Shown here: one piece after another, positions 56,066 to 64,000 of the stretch
How the letters are laid out: every line of letters starts with the position of its first letter
Numbering within the stretch: the stretch's first letter is position 1
From: Competibacter_A sp037045535
Lineage (GTDB): Bacteria > Pseudomonadota > Gammaproteobacteria > Competibacterales > Competibacteraceae
DNA: 64,000 nucleotides
NCBI GenBank assembly: GCA_037045535.1
Contig: JBAOHI010000082.1
Coordinates: 124,001-188,000 of the forward strand
Direction of reading: 5' to 3'
Translations under genes and position numbers: made by a program
Notes under the pieces: model-generated
What the model was told of the DNA's origin: nothing
What the model saw: only the letters and a program-made list of their open reading frames with translations
Databases searched by the model: none

Positions 56066-58049
56066 CGGCGCTGGTCATCGGATCGAGCCGGGTAAGCCAC
56101 TCGGGCGCGGCGGGGAAGGTACGATCCACGAAATTGCCGGCCGGCCCGGTTTCGCCGCCAAGATCTACCATCAGCCGATTGGTCCGGATAAGGCACTCAA
56201 ACTGGAAGGCATGGTCCGGCAGGCGCATCCTGGCCTGCTGGAAATCGCCGCTTGGCCGGTGGACGTGCTGCGCGTATCCCCGAACGGGCCGATCCAGGGT
56301 TTCGTCATGCCCCGGGTCAGTGGCTACCACGAGATTCACGGTCTCTATGGCCCTTCGCACCGTAAGCGCGCGTTTCCGCAGGCCGATTGGTCGTTTCTGG
56401 TTCATGCCGCCCGCAATCTGGCCAGCGCCTTCGTAACCATTCACGCTCGAGGGCATGTCATCGGCGATGTCAATCCCGGTAACGTGGTAGTGTCGGGTCA
56501 GGCATTGGTGAAGATGATCGATTGCGATTCCTTCCAGATTGACACCGGTGATCGGCTGTTTCTCTGCGATGTTGGCGTACCACAGTTTACTGCTCCAGAA
56601 TTGCAGGATCAGCCTTTTCATGGTTTGCGACGCACCCCGGAACACGATGCGTTCGGTCTCGCTTTACTCTGCTTTCACCTATTGTTCATGGGTCGGCATC
56701 CCTTCGCTGGCCGTTACCAAGGCAAAGGCGATATGCCCATCGAACGCGCCATCAAGGAATACCGCTTTGCGTTCGGTCGCCAGGCCGCTGGCCGGTCGAT
56801 GGAGCCGCCGCCGCATACCCTTCCCCTCGACGCGTTGCCCCAACCGATCGTCGGTTTGTTCGAGCGCGCTTTTACCTCTTCTGCTCCAGCCCCGAATCGG
56901 CCCACGGCGCGGGAATGGGCGCTGGCGTTGGAACGGCTCAATCGCGAGCTGCGCGTCTGCGGCCGAAATGCCACCCACAAGTATCCGGCGCAATCCTCGA
57001 CTTGTCCGTGGTGCGCCCTGGAACAATCGAGTGGAACGGTGTTCTTCATTTCGCCGTGTCAATCGATACCCGCTAGACCGGTTGCCGTCGAGCGGAATTT
57101 CCATCTCGATGCGGTGTGGGAGCAAATTCTCGCGGTCGCACCGCCCCCTGTCGAAGCCATGCCGCGCCTTGCGACGAAGAGATCGATTATCCCAACCCCC
57201 CTGCCAGAACTGTTAAAGCGGGCGCGTCGCCTAAATTTGAACAAAATGCTGTCCATTGTGGGGATCGCCTTGATCGCCGTTTTGGCCCGGCCCAGATTGA
57301 GTTGGTTGTGGCTGCCGTTAGCCTTTGGCGTTTGGCTGTTCGTTCAGGATGGTGGGGTTCACCGTGAATATCGGCGGCGCCGGCTGGCTCTGCTGGCGGC
57401 GCGGCGGGAGCTGGTCAACTTGCGGGTTGCTTGGCAGCAGGGTGCGACCGACCGGACGTTTATGCGTAAACTGCATGAGCTGCACGAGCTGCGCGATCGT
57501 TACCGGAATCTGGCCGCCGACTTCCAGCGGGATTTACAGCAGTTGGAAACCGACCAACGTCAGCTTCAATTACAAGCCTTCTTAGAAGGCCACTTCATCG
57601 ACGCCGCCCAAATTCCTGGAATTCGCGCTACCGATCACATGTCGCTGGAATCCTATGGCATCGAAACCGCCGCCGATATCACCTCAGCGGCCCTCGAAGG
57701 GGTTCCTGGTTTTGGGCGGCATCGGGGTCAGCAGCGGGTAACGGCATTGCTCGCCTGGCGCCAGGCGCTTGAACGGCATTTCCGCCACGATCCCCGACAG
57801 CGGGTCGATCCAGCCGTGATCGCCGATTTGCAGCAGCGATACGCCCAGCGGCGGTCACAGATCGAGCAGGCGCTGCTGGCGGCGCCCGACGAGCTGACGA
57901 AAATCAAGGCGGAAATTCTCAAACAGCGCGCTCAACTCAATATCACGTTGATTCGTCAGGCAATGCAGGAAGCGCAGGCCCGGGCCGATTTGGGAGTGTT
58001 TCGGTTCGCTGGCTTCGCCACCATCTGGCGATGGGGCCATCGCGCTTAG
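56049..58049 (+). CDS. Protein kinase with C-terminal helix-hairpin-helix domain (COG4248 type)
   Basis: About 666 aa. The kinase domain (1-300) has the Gly loop PLGRGGEGTIHEI, the ATP lysine in FAAKIYH (residue 38), a catalytic loop HVIGDVNPGNVVVSG that keeps the Asp and Asn but lacks the HRD arginine, and DCDSF in place of DFG. A Cys pair (STCPWCALE) follows. Two hydrophobic segments (about 400-434) may cross the membrane. A charged coiled-coil and a helix-hairpin-helix (ETAADITSAALEGVPGFGRH RGQQ, about 527-570) end the protein. GTG at 56049 is preferred: AGGA lies 8 nt upstream; an ATG at 56025 is the alternative. It fits the kinase of TerY-P triads. Confidence 0.82.
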   Translation: MTRLYSGAGHRIEPGKPLGRGGEGTIHEIAGRPGFAAKIYHQPIGPDKALKLEGMVRQAHPGLLEIAAWPVDVLRVSPNGPIQGFVMPRVSGYHEIHGLYGPSHRKRAFPQADWSFLVHAARNLASAFVTIHARGHVIGDVNPGNVVVSGQALVKMIDCDSFQIDTGDRLFLCDVGVPQFTAPELQDQPFHGLRRTPEHDAFGLALLCFHLLFMGRHPFAGRYQGKGDMPIERAIKEYRFAFGRQAAGRSMEPPPHTLPLDALPQPIVGLFERAFTSSAPAPNRPTAREWALALERLNRELRVCGRNATHKYPAQSSTCPWCALEQSSGTVFFISPCQSIPARPVAVERNFHLDAVWEQILAVAPPPVEAMPRLATKRSIIPTPLPELLKRARRLNLNKMLSIVGIALIAVLARPRLSWLWLPLAFGVWLFVQDGGVHREYRRRRLALLAARRELVNLRVAWQQGATDRTFMRKLHELHELRDRYRNLAADFQRDLQQLETDQRQLQLQAFLEGHFIDAAQIPGIRATDHMSLESYGIETAADITSAALEGVPGFGRHRGQQRVTALLAWRQALERHFRHDPRQRVDPAVIADLQQRYAQRRSQIEQALLAAPDELTKIKAEILKQRAQLNITLIRQAMQEAQARADLGVFRFAGFATIWRWGHRA

Positions 58050-58076
58050 CGTGTCGCGGCAACTGGAGGATTCACT

Positions 58077-58721
58077 GTGGGAAGACGTAACGAACACACC
58101 CGTGAAGAACTACGCGAAATCTCCCTGCAAGCAGCCGAGCGGTTGATGAGCGAACACGGTTTAGCCGGATTGAGCGCCCGTAAGGTCGCCGCCGACATCG
58201 GTTATACGGTCGGCAGCTTGTACATGGTGTTTCGCAACCTTGACGACCTAATCGTTCAGGTGAATGAGCGCACGCTGGATGCGCTGTACGAAAAGCTAGC
58301 GGATGCAGTCACCGATCCACCGTCGCCGACTGCTGCGATTGAGTCGCTCGCCCGTGCTTACCTGACCTTTGCCCTCTCCGAGACCCCTCGTTGGCTGGCG
58401 CTGTACGAGCACCAAATGCCTAAAGAACAAGCTGTTCCGGATTCCTTTGTCGAGAAAGTGGCACGGATGTTCGAATTGGTACAGCATTATTTGATCTCGC
58501 TGTGCCCGCACCGGTCATCGGAGGATATTGCCCTAGCCGCTCGCGCGTTGTGGAGTGGCGTGCACGGTGTTTGCGTGCTCAGCCTCGATCGAAAGTTGGA
58601 GAGCATCGGCGGGCGCGCGATGCAGGAGGTGGCAGGCTCGCTGCTGGATAATTATTTGGCAGGTTTTATTGATCGAGACTCTTGTCAAGGCGAGATGAAA
58701 TCCGAGCGTCCTGCGACGTGA
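58077..58721 (+). CDS. TetR family transcriptional regulator
   Basis: 214 aa. The N-terminal HTH is clear: EISLQAAERLMSEHGLAGLS and ARKVAADIGYTVGSLYMVFR, then FRNLDDLIVQVNERTLDALY. The C-terminal ligand-binding half (SLARAYLTFALSETPRWLAL, ALWSGVHGVCVLSLDRKLES) resembles the TetR_C_33/WHG class. The GTG at 58077 is preceded by GGAGG at 7 nt. It begins 27 nt after the kinase stop in the same direction and may be the last gene of that operon. Its target is unknown; no efflux pump is adjacent. Confidence 0.88.
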   Translation: MGRRNEHTREELREISLQAAERLMSEHGLAGLSARKVAADIGYTVGSLYMVFRNLDDLIVQVNERTLDALYEKLADAVTDPPSPTAAIESLARAYLTFALSETPRWLALYEHQMPKEQAVPDSFVEKVARMFELVQHYLISLCPHRSSEDIALAARALWSGVHGVCVLSLDRKLESIGGRAMQEVAGSLLDNYLAGFIDRDSCQGEMKSERPAT

Positions 58722-59870
58722 TGAGGTCGTGGCTACGTGGTGAGATTGTCCAATCCCACCGGTAGTCCTCGGTGACGCTCGGCGACACGATAAGACCGTG
58801 TTCGGCAGACAAGGAGGTCGATATCGGGATTCAGATCGACGGGTGTGGCCCAAAAATCTAAGACGATTGCCGCAATGTGGTTAGGTCACGAATTTCACAT
58901 CTTGGCCGTTCCGAATCGCGCGAGCGCGGACATTGAATCGTACGGTAGGTTTTCCAACTGTCCATCCTGCAAGCCAGACAATCAAGAATTGCATTGATGA
59001 TAGTTCGAAACGCTCTTAAAATATTAAAAAATGAATCTGAGTAATGACATGGGTAATTGTAGGTATCTATTAAGTTATCGTATGGTGCTATCGCGCTGGC
59101 AGCCTCGACCCATCCTAGAGGTTAGCATTGTATCCTCGCGCAATCGCTTGAGTTAGGGCCGTTATATTGATGGCTTGGTGTGTTGGCAACGCCAAAATCA
59201 GCTGCTCCCGACCGTTGAATGGGTTGTCCCTTCTTCTGCTAACGTCGAGGGATATCCGTCCTGTCGGCCGTCTACCCTAGCGGTATTCATGCGCCACCAG
59301 GACTGGCTCTATTTATCATTGAGCCAGTTCGGGAGACGGGCCGTGTCGATTGTGGGCTGCCATTAAATGTTGTCGATTTATGATATTGGCACCTATCTTG
59401 CTAAAATCTTACGATCGGTGTTTTACCATAAGCAAGCTCGCTACCACTTCGCTGGAGGTGCCTTAAATCGGCGCGGAATTGGACGATGAGCCGCCGGTAT
59501 GTCAGACCTGGCCCTCGAACCAGCGGTAGCCTCGAGATTGCTTTAGGGGGTGGCATCTAAAATGTAATTCTTATGAGGTAAGCCCACGGCTCTGCTGGGG
59601 GGACTCACTAAGAATTGACTGATTTGATTGTCTCGTCTCCCTTCGAAAGAAGGATCGTCGCGAGGGTGCCGGATTAGAGAAGGGAGAGCCCTTGGGAACA
59701 CCGATTTCGCATGCGATCCCTTTCTCGAAACTCACACGAGGCTCACCAACACGCGCAGGTGTTAGACCGGCTGGCCGAGACAGGCGTGAATGGCTTCTTG
59801 GGGGCGGCTCTCGACAAGGGAATCGGTCTAGAATCGCAGGCCAGTGATAGATATCCATGGGGAGGATTTT
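58722..59870. other. 1.15-kb region without a recognised gene
   Basis: Base composition drifts to AT-rich around 58980-59090 and 59340-59440. A small inverted repeat, ACTGGCTC at 59302-59309 with GAGCCAGT at 59321-59328, is visible. The open frames (59175-59366 plus, 59571-59960 minus) resemble no family. Near 59590-59840 there is a run of short complementary blocks before the c-di-GMP protein start, but no c-di-GMP riboswitch consensus could be traced. The region must carry the promoter of the downstream gene. Confidence 0.35.
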
Positions 59871-62324
59871 TTGGATAGCGCGCAAGAGAGTCAGGGCAAG
59901 ATTCTGATAGTCGATGATAATCCCCTGACACGAATGGTGATTAGTGAGATCCTGGGCCAAGAAGGCTTCGCCGTGGAAGAAGCTGAAAGTGGCGAAAAGG
60001 CGCTCTCGCTTTTTTCCGAATACCCATTCGATATCATCCTGCTCGATGTATTGATGCCGGGGCTGGACGGCTTTACCGCTTGCGCGCGGCTGCGTGAAAC
60101 GCCGACCGGAATGCGCGTGCCGATCGTGATGATCACGGCACTGGGCGACGAACTCTCAGTCCGGCGCGCCTATGGTGTCGGCGCCACCGATTTCATTACC
60201 AAGCCGATCAACGCATTCATTCTGATCCATCGCGTCCGGTACATCCTCCGCGCCAGCGCTGCCATGCGTGAGCTGTCCTGGCGGCTGGATTTTCAACGCG
60301 TCCTCATTGAAACCCTTCCGGTTCCCATCGTGGTGGAGGATGCAAGCGGACATTGCCTGGTATCGAATCCTGCCTTCGATGCATTGAGGGGTAGCCCCTG
60401 TCAGAAATCGGAAGACGGCTTTCCGGCCGAGCCCGGTTGCGGAGTCCCAAAACCACCGGTCACAGTTGTCGAGAATGCCAGTACTAGACCTTGGCGGCAG
60501 CGGGTGTACGAAACCAAGATGGCGGTAGCGAGCAGGGAATCCAGATCGGTCATTGTCCATCAGGCGGTGTTCAATCCGCCGGCAACGGGCGAAACGGGCC
60601 TTATCAGCGTTCTATTCGACATTACTGAGCGCAAGAAAACCGAGGAAAATCTGCGACTGGCTGAGACGGTTTTTCAGACTGCCGCCGATGCGATCATGGT
60701 GACCAATGCTAACGGCATCATCAAGTCGGTCAACCCTGCCTTTACCACCATCACCGGCTATGGCCGGGAAGAGGTGATTGGTCTGACGCCCCGCTTACTA
60801 AAATCTGGCCGCCACGACGACCAATTCTACACCGCGTTCTGGCGGAACTTGCGCGAAACCGGCAAATGGTCGGGCGAGTTATGGCAGCGTCGTAAGAACG
60901 GTGAAATCTATCCCGTTTGGGAAACCATTGCGGCGGTGCGTTCCTCGGAAGGACGCATTGTGGAGTATGTGTCCTTTTTCAACGACATCACCGCGCGCAA
61001 GCAGGCCGAGCAGGAGATTTTCTACCGCGCTAACTACGATCCACTGACCGGGTTGCCGAACCGGAGCCTGCTGCACGAACGGCTGGCGCAAGCCCTCAAG
61101 CAAGCGCGCCGATACGATTGGCAGGTAGCGCTGATGTTTGCCGATCTTGACCGTTTCAAACAGGTCAACGACACATTGGGGCACAGCCTGGGCGACAAGC
61201 TGCTCTATCAGGCCGCGATGCGTCTGAGCGCTTGCATACGCAGCACCGACACCGTGGCGCGGCAAGGGGGCGATGAGTTCGTGGTGGTGCTGCCAAACGT
61301 AGCCGGAGAACACGATGCGATCATCGTCGCCGAGAAAATCATCGCCGGCCTGTCGGAACCGTTCGAACTCAGCGGAAGCATCGTTCACATCGGTGTCAGT
61401 GTTGGCATTGCGTTGCATCCCAGTCATGGAGAGAGTTCGGAGGATCTGATGCGTCACGCTGACTTGGCGATGTACCAAGCCAAGCTTGCCGGACGCAACA
61501 CCTATCGGGTGTACGAGCCGGTCATGGCCGACGAGTTAACCCGGCAACTTTTGTTGGAAATCGACCTGCGTGAGGCTCTGGAACGGGGAGAGTTGACGCT
61601 GCATTTTCAACCGATCCTGGAAGTTGCGACCGGCCGTCTGGTGAGGGCCGAGGCGCTGTTGCGCTGGTTTCATCCGCGGCGCGGCATGGTGCCGCCAGGC
61701 GAGTTCATTCCACTGGCTGAGGAGGCGGGGCTGATCCGTGAAATTGGCGCCTGGGTACTCGAACAAGCCTGCCAGACTCTCGAAAGCTGGCGCGAGGTGG
61801 GCCTGGAGATCTCCTTGGCGGTCAATCTGACCAGCGCCCAGGTGTTTCGCGGCCTGTCGCTGGACGCGATGAAAGCCTTGTTCGAGCGTTACCACCTGCC
61901 GCCGCAGTCTCTTGTTTTCGAGATCGCGGAAGGTGTGCTGCTGGCTGATAGCCCGCAAGCCCGGCAGTGGCTCGAAGGGGTCCGGCAACTGGGTATTCGT
62001 TTGGATCTCGATGATTTTGGTACAGGTTATTCGTCACTTTCCTGTCTGAAGCGGTTCCCGATTGATCGGGTTAAGATTGACCTTTCGTTCGTGCGCGATA
62101 TGGTGGTCGATCTGGACGATCGGGCTTTGGTGGAGGCGATTTTGGCCTTGAGCCGCAGCTTACGACTCGAAGTAGTTGCAGAAGGTGTTGAAACACAAGA
62201 GCAATTTGACTTGTTGCGTCACTTGGGTTGCGGATATGTCCAAGGGTTTTATTTTTCTCCTCCGGTATCCGCCGAGGCGTTCGTTGATGTCGCCCGGCGT
62301 CTAGGCGCGTTCGTCCGAGATTAG
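59871..62324 (+). CDS. Response regulator with PAS, GGDEF and EAL domains
   Basis: About 817 aa. A receiver domain (KILIVDDNPLTRMVISEILG, phospho-acceptor Asp in IILLDVLMPGLDG near residue 59, FITKPINAFILIHR) is followed by a degenerate PAS and a clear PAS/PAC (TVFQTAADAIMVTNANGIIK, RRKNGEIYPVWETIAAVRSS). The GGDEF domain has an intact active site (ARQGGDEFVVVL near residue 467), as does the EAL domain (AEALLRWFHPRRG near 593, DLDDFGTGYSSLS, AEGVETQEQ). Both synthesis and breakdown of c-di-GMP are possible. The TTG at 59871, with GGAGG six nt upstream, is the best start; a GTG at 59844 is the alternative. No histidine kinase is adjacent. Confidence 0.9.
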   Translation: MDSAQESQGKILIVDDNPLTRMVISEILGQEGFAVEEAESGEKALSLFSEYPFDIILLDVLMPGLDGFTACARLRETPTGMRVPIVMITALGDELSVRRAYGVGATDFITKPINAFILIHRVRYILRASAAMRELSWRLDFQRVLIETLPVPIVVEDASGHCLVSNPAFDALRGSPCQKSEDGFPAEPGCGVPKPPVTVVENASTRPWRQRVYETKMAVASRESRSVIVHQAVFNPPATGETGLISVLFDITERKKTEENLRLAETVFQTAADAIMVTNANGIIKSVNPAFTTITGYGREEVIGLTPRLLKSGRHDDQFYTAFWRNLRETGKWSGELWQRRKNGEIYPVWETIAAVRSSEGRIVEYVSFFNDITARKQAEQEIFYRANYDPLTGLPNRSLLHERLAQALKQARRYDWQVALMFADLDRFKQVNDTLGHSLGDKLLYQAAMRLSACIRSTDTVARQGGDEFVVVLPNVAGEHDAIIVAEKIIAGLSEPFELSGSIVHIGVSVGIALHPSHGESSEDLMRHADLAMYQAKLAGRNTYRVYEPVMADELTRQLLLEIDLREALERGELTLHFQPILEVATGRLVRAEALLRWFHPRRGMVPPGEFIPLAEEAGLIREIGAWVLEQACQTLESWREVGLEISLAVNLTSAQVFRGLSLDAMKALFERYHLPPQSLVFEIAEGVLLADSPQARQWLEGVRQLGIRLDLDDFGTGYSSLSCLKRFPIDRVKIDLSFVRDMVVDLDDRALVEAILALSRSLRLEVVAEGVETQEQFDLLRHLGCGYVQGFYFSPPVSAEAFVDVARRLGAFVRD

Positions 62325-62347
62325 CCAGCACTCGGTCTGTTTTGCTC

Positions 62348-64000
62348 ATGAGTGTCGCAGTCGTCGCCGAAAAACCCGCTGTCGCCCGTGACATCGCCAG
62401 AGTGTTGGGTGCCCGCCAGCGCGGTGCGGGTTTTCTGCATGGCAGCGGCTATGTGGTGACGTGGGCGGTCGGCCATCTGGTACGGCTGGCCGAACCTCAC
62501 GAAATCAATCCCGACTGGAAACTGTGGCGGCGCGACCGGTTGCCAATATTGCCCGAACGTTGGCCGCTGATCGTGGGTGACAATACTCGCGAGCAGTTCG
62601 AGGCGGTTTGTCGCATTCTCAACGATGAAACCATCGAGCGGGTGGTTTGCGCCACTGACGCCGGTCGCGAGGGTGAGCTGATCTTTCGCTACCTTTACGA
62701 GGCCGCCGGTTGCCGCAAGCCCTTTAGCCGGTTGTGGATTTCCTCGCTGACGCCGGACGCCATCCGGCAAGGATTTCAAGCGTTGCGGGACGGGCGTGAG
62801 TTCGATCCGCTGGCCGCCGCTGCTCGGGGCCGCAGTCAGGCGGACTGGTTAGTCGGCATGAATCTATCACGCGCCTACACGCTCGCATGCGGTGTGCCGG
62901 GCGATGAAGCGTTGTCGGTCGGACGGGTGCAAACGCCGACGCTAGCGATGGTGGTGGAGCGCGAATTGGCCATCCGCGCCTTCGTACCGGAGGATTATCG
63001 GGAAGTCGTGGCAACTTTTGCGCCGCTTTTCCTCCCCTTCCCATCGACGGAAGCCACAGTAGCGCCGCTTGACCCTCCCCTCACTACGGGAGAAGCGTTG
63101 GGGATGAAGGCGGGCGGTGAGGAGGAAACTGAGCGGAAAGATGCCACCACGCGCTATCAAGGCACCTGGTTCCGCGGCGAAAAGCCCGAGGCGAAGACCA
63201 AGCGCTTACCTGCCGATGGCGTGGAAACCGCTCGCATCATTGCCCGCGCCGAGCGGGGAGTGGCCGCCATCGAATCTCGTGATGCCGAAATTCGCCGAGC
63301 GCCACCGCCACTGCTTTACGATCTCACTGAACTGCAGCGTTATGCCAACCGGCTGTACGGCTTCAGTGCCCAAGCCACGCTTGACATCGCCCAACGCCTG
63401 TACGAGTTGCACAAGCTGATCAGCTATCCTCGCACCGATAGCCGCCATTTATCGACGGCAGTCGCGGGAACGCTGGGGGCGGTGATCGCGGCTATCGCGG
63501 AGCCTTTTCATGATCGGTTGGCGCCCGGCACTGGCCAGCGGCCGTTGGGAGCGCGCTTCGTGGATGATGACAAGGTCACGGACCATCACGCCATCATTCC
63601 CACCGCTCTGCCGGTACGCAATGCGCTGACCAACGACGAGAGGAAAATTTACGATTTGATTTGTTGTCGGTTGCTGATGGCGTGGCATGAGGACCACGTC
63701 TGGGCCGTCACCAGTCTGATCACCGCCATCGCTACCGAAGAAACCGATGGAACGGCCGTTGTTGACCGCTACCACAGCAGCGGCACGGCGGTGGAACAGG
63801 TCGGCTGGAAGGTTTTGGAGGCGAGTGCGAACCGACGGAGAGAAACAGCCGAAGGCAAGCGCAAGAGTCGTTTCCCCTCGGATTCCTTCACCGAGGGAGA
63901 CGCCACCCCAGCGTTGCCACCGGGTTTGGAACTTGGCCAATCGCAGCAAGTGCTAGAGGTTCGCGCGGTCGCCAAGCAGACTCGACCACCGCCACGCTTG
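62348..64000 (+). CDS. topB: DNA topoisomerase III, 3' end beyond the window
   Basis: At least 551 aa, open to the edge. The N-terminal Toprim domain (AVVAEKPAVARDIARVLGAR, CATDAGREGELIFRYLYE) and domain II (GMNLSRAYTLACG, SVGRVQTPTLAMVVERELAI) lead to the active-site tyrosine in KLISYPRTDSRHLS near residue 359. E. coli TopB has Tyr328; the ~30-residue excess agrees with a local insertion at about 63021-63145. A second non-conserved insertion follows at about 63830-63915. It relaxes negative supercoils and decatenates replicating DNA. It starts 24 nt after the GGDEF-EAL gene, so the two could be co-transcribed. Confidence 0.95.
   Translation, partial: MSVAVVAEKPAVARDIARVLGARQRGAGFLHGSGYVVTWAVGHLVRLAEPHEINPDWKLWRRDRLPILPERWPLIVGDNTREQFEAVCRILNDETIERVVCATDAGREGELIFRYLYEAAGCRKPFSRLWISSLTPDAIRQGFQALRDGREFDPLAAAARGRSQADWLVGMNLSRAYTLACGVPGDEALSVGRVQTPTLAMVVERELAIRAFVPEDYREVVATFAPLFLPFPSTEATVAPLDPPLTTGEALGMKAGGEEETERKDATTRYQGTWFRGEKPEAKTKRLPADGVETARIIARAERGVAAIESRDAEIRRAPPPLLYDLTELQRYANRLYGFSAQATLDIAQRLYELHKLISYPRTDSRHLSTAVAGTLGAVIAAIAEPFHDRLAPGTGQRPLGARFVDDDKVTDHHAIIPTALPVRNALTNDERKIYDLICCRLLMAWHEDHVWAVTSLITAIATEETDGTAVVDRYHSSGTAVEQVGWKVLEASANRRRETAEGKRKSRFPSDSFTEGDATPALPPGLELGQSQQVLEVRAVAKQTRPPPRL
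63021..63145 (+). repeat. In-frame palindromic insertion in topB (first)
   Basis: Between EDYREVVATFAP and RYQGTWFRGE, conserved positions of TopB, lie about 35-40 residues of low-complexity protein. The DNA has terminal inverted copies TTTCCTCC (63028-63035) and GGAGGAAA (63121-63128), an inner CTCCC/GGGAG palindrome (about 63075-63092), and a 9-bp direct repeat GCGCCGCTT (63020-63028 and 63062-63070). It looks like a small palindromic element inserted without breaking the frame. Confidence 0.5.
63830..63915 (+). repeat. In-frame palindromic insertion in topB (second)
   Basis: Encodes a charged, non-conserved stretch (SANRRRETAEGKRKSRFPSD) between the conserved GWKVLE and LPPGLELGQ positions. 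Its core is CCTCGG (63876-63881) paired with CCGAGG (63891-63896), within longer near-complementary arms CGTTTCCCCTCGG and CCGAGGGAGACG. It is similar in style to the first insertion but not the same sequence. Confidence 0.4.

Noticed and set aside
59175..59366. 63-aa ORF in the gene-free region
   Set aside because: No family resemblance and no ribosome-binding site; treated as chance.
59571..59960. 129-aa minus-strand ORF before the GGDEF-EAL gene; also considered as a group II intron or riboswitch remnant
   Set aside because: It overlaps the start of the receiver domain, and neither a domain V-like stem nor a c-di-GMP riboswitch consensus could be traced.

Overview
The window reads as one chromosomal segment of a GC-rich gammaproteobacterium. 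The support is the tufB locus order (tRNA-Tyr, tRNA-Gly, tRNA-Thr, tuf, tRNA-Trp, secE, nusG, rplKA, rplJL, rpoBC), together with opgGH, glnE, a yeaG-yeaH-spoVR operon and a fused ATP sulfurylase/APS kinase. A Competibacter-like or purple-sulfur-bacterium-like lineage fits the gene content, but that is only a guess.

Layout. 1-6.0 kb: the end of a CorC/HlyC-type CBS protein, a 5-oxoprolinase with a late frameshift, and a branched-chain amino-acid-type binding protein. 6.0-6.7 kb: an AT-rich island with a decayed helix-turn-helix (RepL-like) gene and a perfect inverted repeat. 6.7-18.7 kb: cell-surface carbohydrate genes (ELM1-like protein, GT4 glycosyltransferase, a large secreted multidomain glycosidase, osmoregulated periplasmic glucan genes opgG and opgH with an extra ORF between them), then succinate-semialdehyde dehydrogenase. 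18.7-25.1 kb: an acyltransferase remnant, a DUF4239 membrane protein, sat-cysC, an FHA-containing sigma-54 activator, an orphan DUF4388-type protein and a zinc-finger protein. 25.2-35.5 kb: ilvE, glnE, a frameshifted ydgA, and the stress operon prkA-yeaH-spoVR, all on the minus strand. 36.2-40 kb: an AI-2E/PerM transporter, msrA and an ABC-2 exporter. 40-54 kb: the RNA polymerase, ribosomal protein and EF-Tu block with four tRNAs. 54.3-58.7 kb: a vWA protein, a PP2C phosphatase and a kinase with a helix-hairpin-helix domain, translationally coupled, followed by a TetR regulator. 59.9-64 kb: a receiver-PAS-GGDEF-EAL protein and topoisomerase III, which runs off the window.

The most interesting module is the 54.3-58.0 kb triad. 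It matches the TerY-P arrangement (TerY-type vWA, PP2C, COG4248-type kinase) predicted from comparative genomics as a phosphorylation-based stress or defence signalling system and hardly studied experimentally. Here it stands without ter genes beside it. Other points of note are the apparent detachment of the OpgH N-terminal region as a separate ORF, two in-frame palindrome-bearing insertions in topB, and two single-base frameshifts (oplAH, ydgA) that could be assembly errors or real lesions.
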